From NCBI RefSeq assembly GCF_015207875.1, contig NZ_JADEVZ010000011.1:33448-97447 (forward strand): a stretch of 64,000 nucleotides of DNA, read 5' to 3'. A program made the position numbers and the translations under genes. The notes beneath the pieces are model-generated. The model searched no databases and was not told where the DNA came from. It saw only the letters and a program-made list of their open reading frames with translations. Positions 63,201 through 64,000 of this stretch are shown piece by piece (the first letter of the stretch is position 1; each line of letters opens with the position of its first letter). The DNA is from Dolichospermum sp. LEGE 00240. Lineage in GTDB: Bacteria > Cyanobacteriota > Cyanobacteriia > Cyanobacteriales > Nostocaceae.

Positions 63201-63567
63201 GGAGTTAGTGATTAAAGGTGATAAATTAGTCAAATATCATTTAATGAAAGAAACAGGAACAGAAATTTCTACCTATCCTATTCCTGGTTCTGATATTGTG
63301 GAACAAGTGAAATATAATGAAAATCATCAACAAATATGGATTAATTCTGAACAGTATTTTGATCAAGTTCCGCAACCAATTTGGAATTTTTATATAGGTG
63401 GTTATCAAGTTTGTCAAAAATGGTTGAAAGATAGAAAAGGACGAGAATTGAATTTTGATGATATTAGCCATTATCAAAATATTATTTCCATCATATCGGA
63501 AACTATTCAGATTATGGAAGATATTGATCAAATTATTGAAAAATATGGCGGTTTTCCGTTAGAATAA
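60210..63567 (+). pseudogene. Type ISP-like restriction-modification enzyme, split by a MITE
   Basis: The 5' part (60210-61419) encodes a nuclease-like N-terminal domain (CGAPDFVVKNGILEIGHIEA, with E-x-K-like EAKDIG), a helical coupler, and the methylase motif I LDPAVGTGTFMHSV. The 3' part (61586-63567) continues with LLIAPYTVAHMKLGLQLQEL, the N6-adenine methylase motif IV NPPY (VILGNPPYSY) and a target-recognition C-terminus (YPIPGSDIVEQVKY). Removing 61420-61585 rejoins the frame exactly (GMWSSYV-SQHLLPRLFGF) into 1063 residues. As it stands the first part stops at 61445 inside the insert, so the enzyme is inactive. ATG at 60210 is the likely start. Confidence 0.88.
61420..61582 (+). mobile_element. 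163-bp MITE (family B) with TTA target duplication
   Basis: The ends GAGGTTGTTTGAAAAGT and, inverted, GAGGATGTTTGAAAAGT differ at one base. TTA at 61417-61419 is repeated at 61583-61585, a three-base target duplication. The interior contains CCCCCTTCCCTACAAGGG and CCTCTCCCCGCGTCGGGGAG palindromes and no coding sequence. The transposase must act from elsewhere. Related ends occur at 43198 and 57016-57031. Confidence 0.92.
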
Positions 63568-63583
63568 TAGTTAACAACAAGAT

Positions 63584-63694
63584 ATGAAGACAGACACGAT
63601 ATTTTACACATTACTGCAAAATCTCCCCAGTGTTTTATTTGAACTGATAGAACAGCCCCCTACACTAGCTTTGGTTCTGTTCAACCGCTTGTAA
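63584..63694 (+). pseudogene. DUF2887-type gene, 5' fragment
   Basis: The first 26 residues from the ATG (MKTDTIFYTLLQNLPSVLFE, then LIEQPP) match the start of DUF2887 (Rpn-like, PD-(D/E)XK-related) proteins common in cyanobacteria. After about 63660 the sequence belongs to another gene in a different frame, and the product stops at 63694. It is a deletion remnant. Confidence 0.7.
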
Positions 63695-63927
63695 CTCAAA
63701 CTTCTATAAAATCTTTACCCATACCTATTTTTGATGTTCAATTTCAACAGCATATTAATTCAAACTTGCTTGAAAGTTCTGATTTAAAACTAAAATCCAA
63801 ACAACTTCTAGAAATTGCTAAAATAGGAGTAGAAAAAGCCATTGAAACCGATAAAGCAACAGCTACAGATTGGATAAATCAGCAATTGGCAATATTAGGA
63901 ATTGATATCAAAAGCATCATCAGTTAA
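63643..63927 (+). pseudogene. Restriction specificity subunit (HsdS-like), 3' fragment
   Basis: The frame from about 63660 reads SFGSVQPLVTQTSIKSLPIP, then DLKLKSKQLLEIAKIGVEKA and ATDWINQQLAILGIDIKSII before TAA at 63927. The pattern of a conserved helix after a PIPIFD turn is typical of the C-terminal end of type I specificity subunits. The first several hundred residues are missing; the junction with the DUF2887 fragment lies near 63660. It may once have worked with the upstream methylase. Confidence 0.65.
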
Positions 63928-63942
63928 TTTCCTGTTGTATAT

Positions 63943-64000
63943 AGCGGTATGCACTTGCATGAGATACATCATAGCCCCCTCATCGCTTGCGGGGAGGGGG
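63943..64000 (+). mobile_element. MITE-like element, family A (copy 3, cut by window end)
   Basis: The bases TATAGCGGTATGCACTTG followed by GAGATACA match the left end of the element at 8311. The interior differs (CCCCCTCATCGCTTGCGGGG), resembling part of the 163-bp MITE interior. The right end lies beyond the window. Confidence 0.6.

Overview
The window comes from a filamentous cyanobacterium, most likely a heterocyst-forming member of the Nostocales. Evidence: photosystem I psaD, the cyanobacterial NDH-1 subunit ndhM, a Pix/Ptx-type phototaxis operon with bilin-binding-type GAF domains, Ser/Thr kinase, CHAT and FHA signalling genes, many HIP1 octamers (GCGATCGC), AT-rich coding sequence, and abundant heptanucleotide tandem repeats between genes. 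I cannot name the species from sequence alone.

Layout. 1-2629: end of a histidine kinase gene, psaD and trpE. 2659-8411: an accessory island. It holds a Ser/Thr kinase-GUN4 gene inside an inverted-repeat cassette, an eleven-unit 82-bp tandem repeat array, a VapBC-like module with a frameshifted antitoxin, a ParDE module, three unrecognised minus-strand genes and a MITE-like element. 8562-10832: coaE, hemD and cobA (coenzyme A and tetrapyrrole metabolism). 11053-13390: a LuxR-type response regulator, a small unknown gene and ndhM. 13599-19883: a phospho-signalling and protease group (PP2C phosphatase, CHAT-FHA protein, unknown protein, FHA-PrsW membrane protease). 20269-30531: a five-gene minus-strand phototaxis operon in pixG-H-I-J-L order. 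30982-42940: murQ, a DUF3110 gene, a 5.5-kb tamB homologue with IS200/IS605-like remnants on both sides, a J-domain/pentapeptide-repeat gene, an SDR gene, an alpha/beta hydrolase-fold gene and a bestrophin gene. 43367-43439: tRNA-Ala(GGC). 43903-50274: a type III-D CRISPR-Cas effector locus in advanced decay, without cas1, cas2 or a repeat array; cas10, csx10 and the RAMP genes are truncated or fused, while a CARF-HEPN effector is intact. 50551-56945: a secreted beta-propeller protein, two glycosyltransferases and a sugar-type ABC ATPase. 57031-60117: DUF6671, GNAT, bioB and a small conserved-looking gene. 60210-63927: a large type ISP-like restriction-modification gene split by a 163-bp MITE, then fragments of a DUF2887-type gene and a specificity subunit.

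Two themes run through the window. Small non-coding repeats (core repeat, 33-bp palindrome, two MITE families, heptamer arrays, IS200/IS605 ends) have shaped gene borders, sometimes providing the last codons or the stop of a gene. Defence and selfish genes (type III-D, restriction-modification, antitoxin) are caught partway through loss, so the order of events can be read from the scars. All assignments are from reading the sequence; no database search was run.
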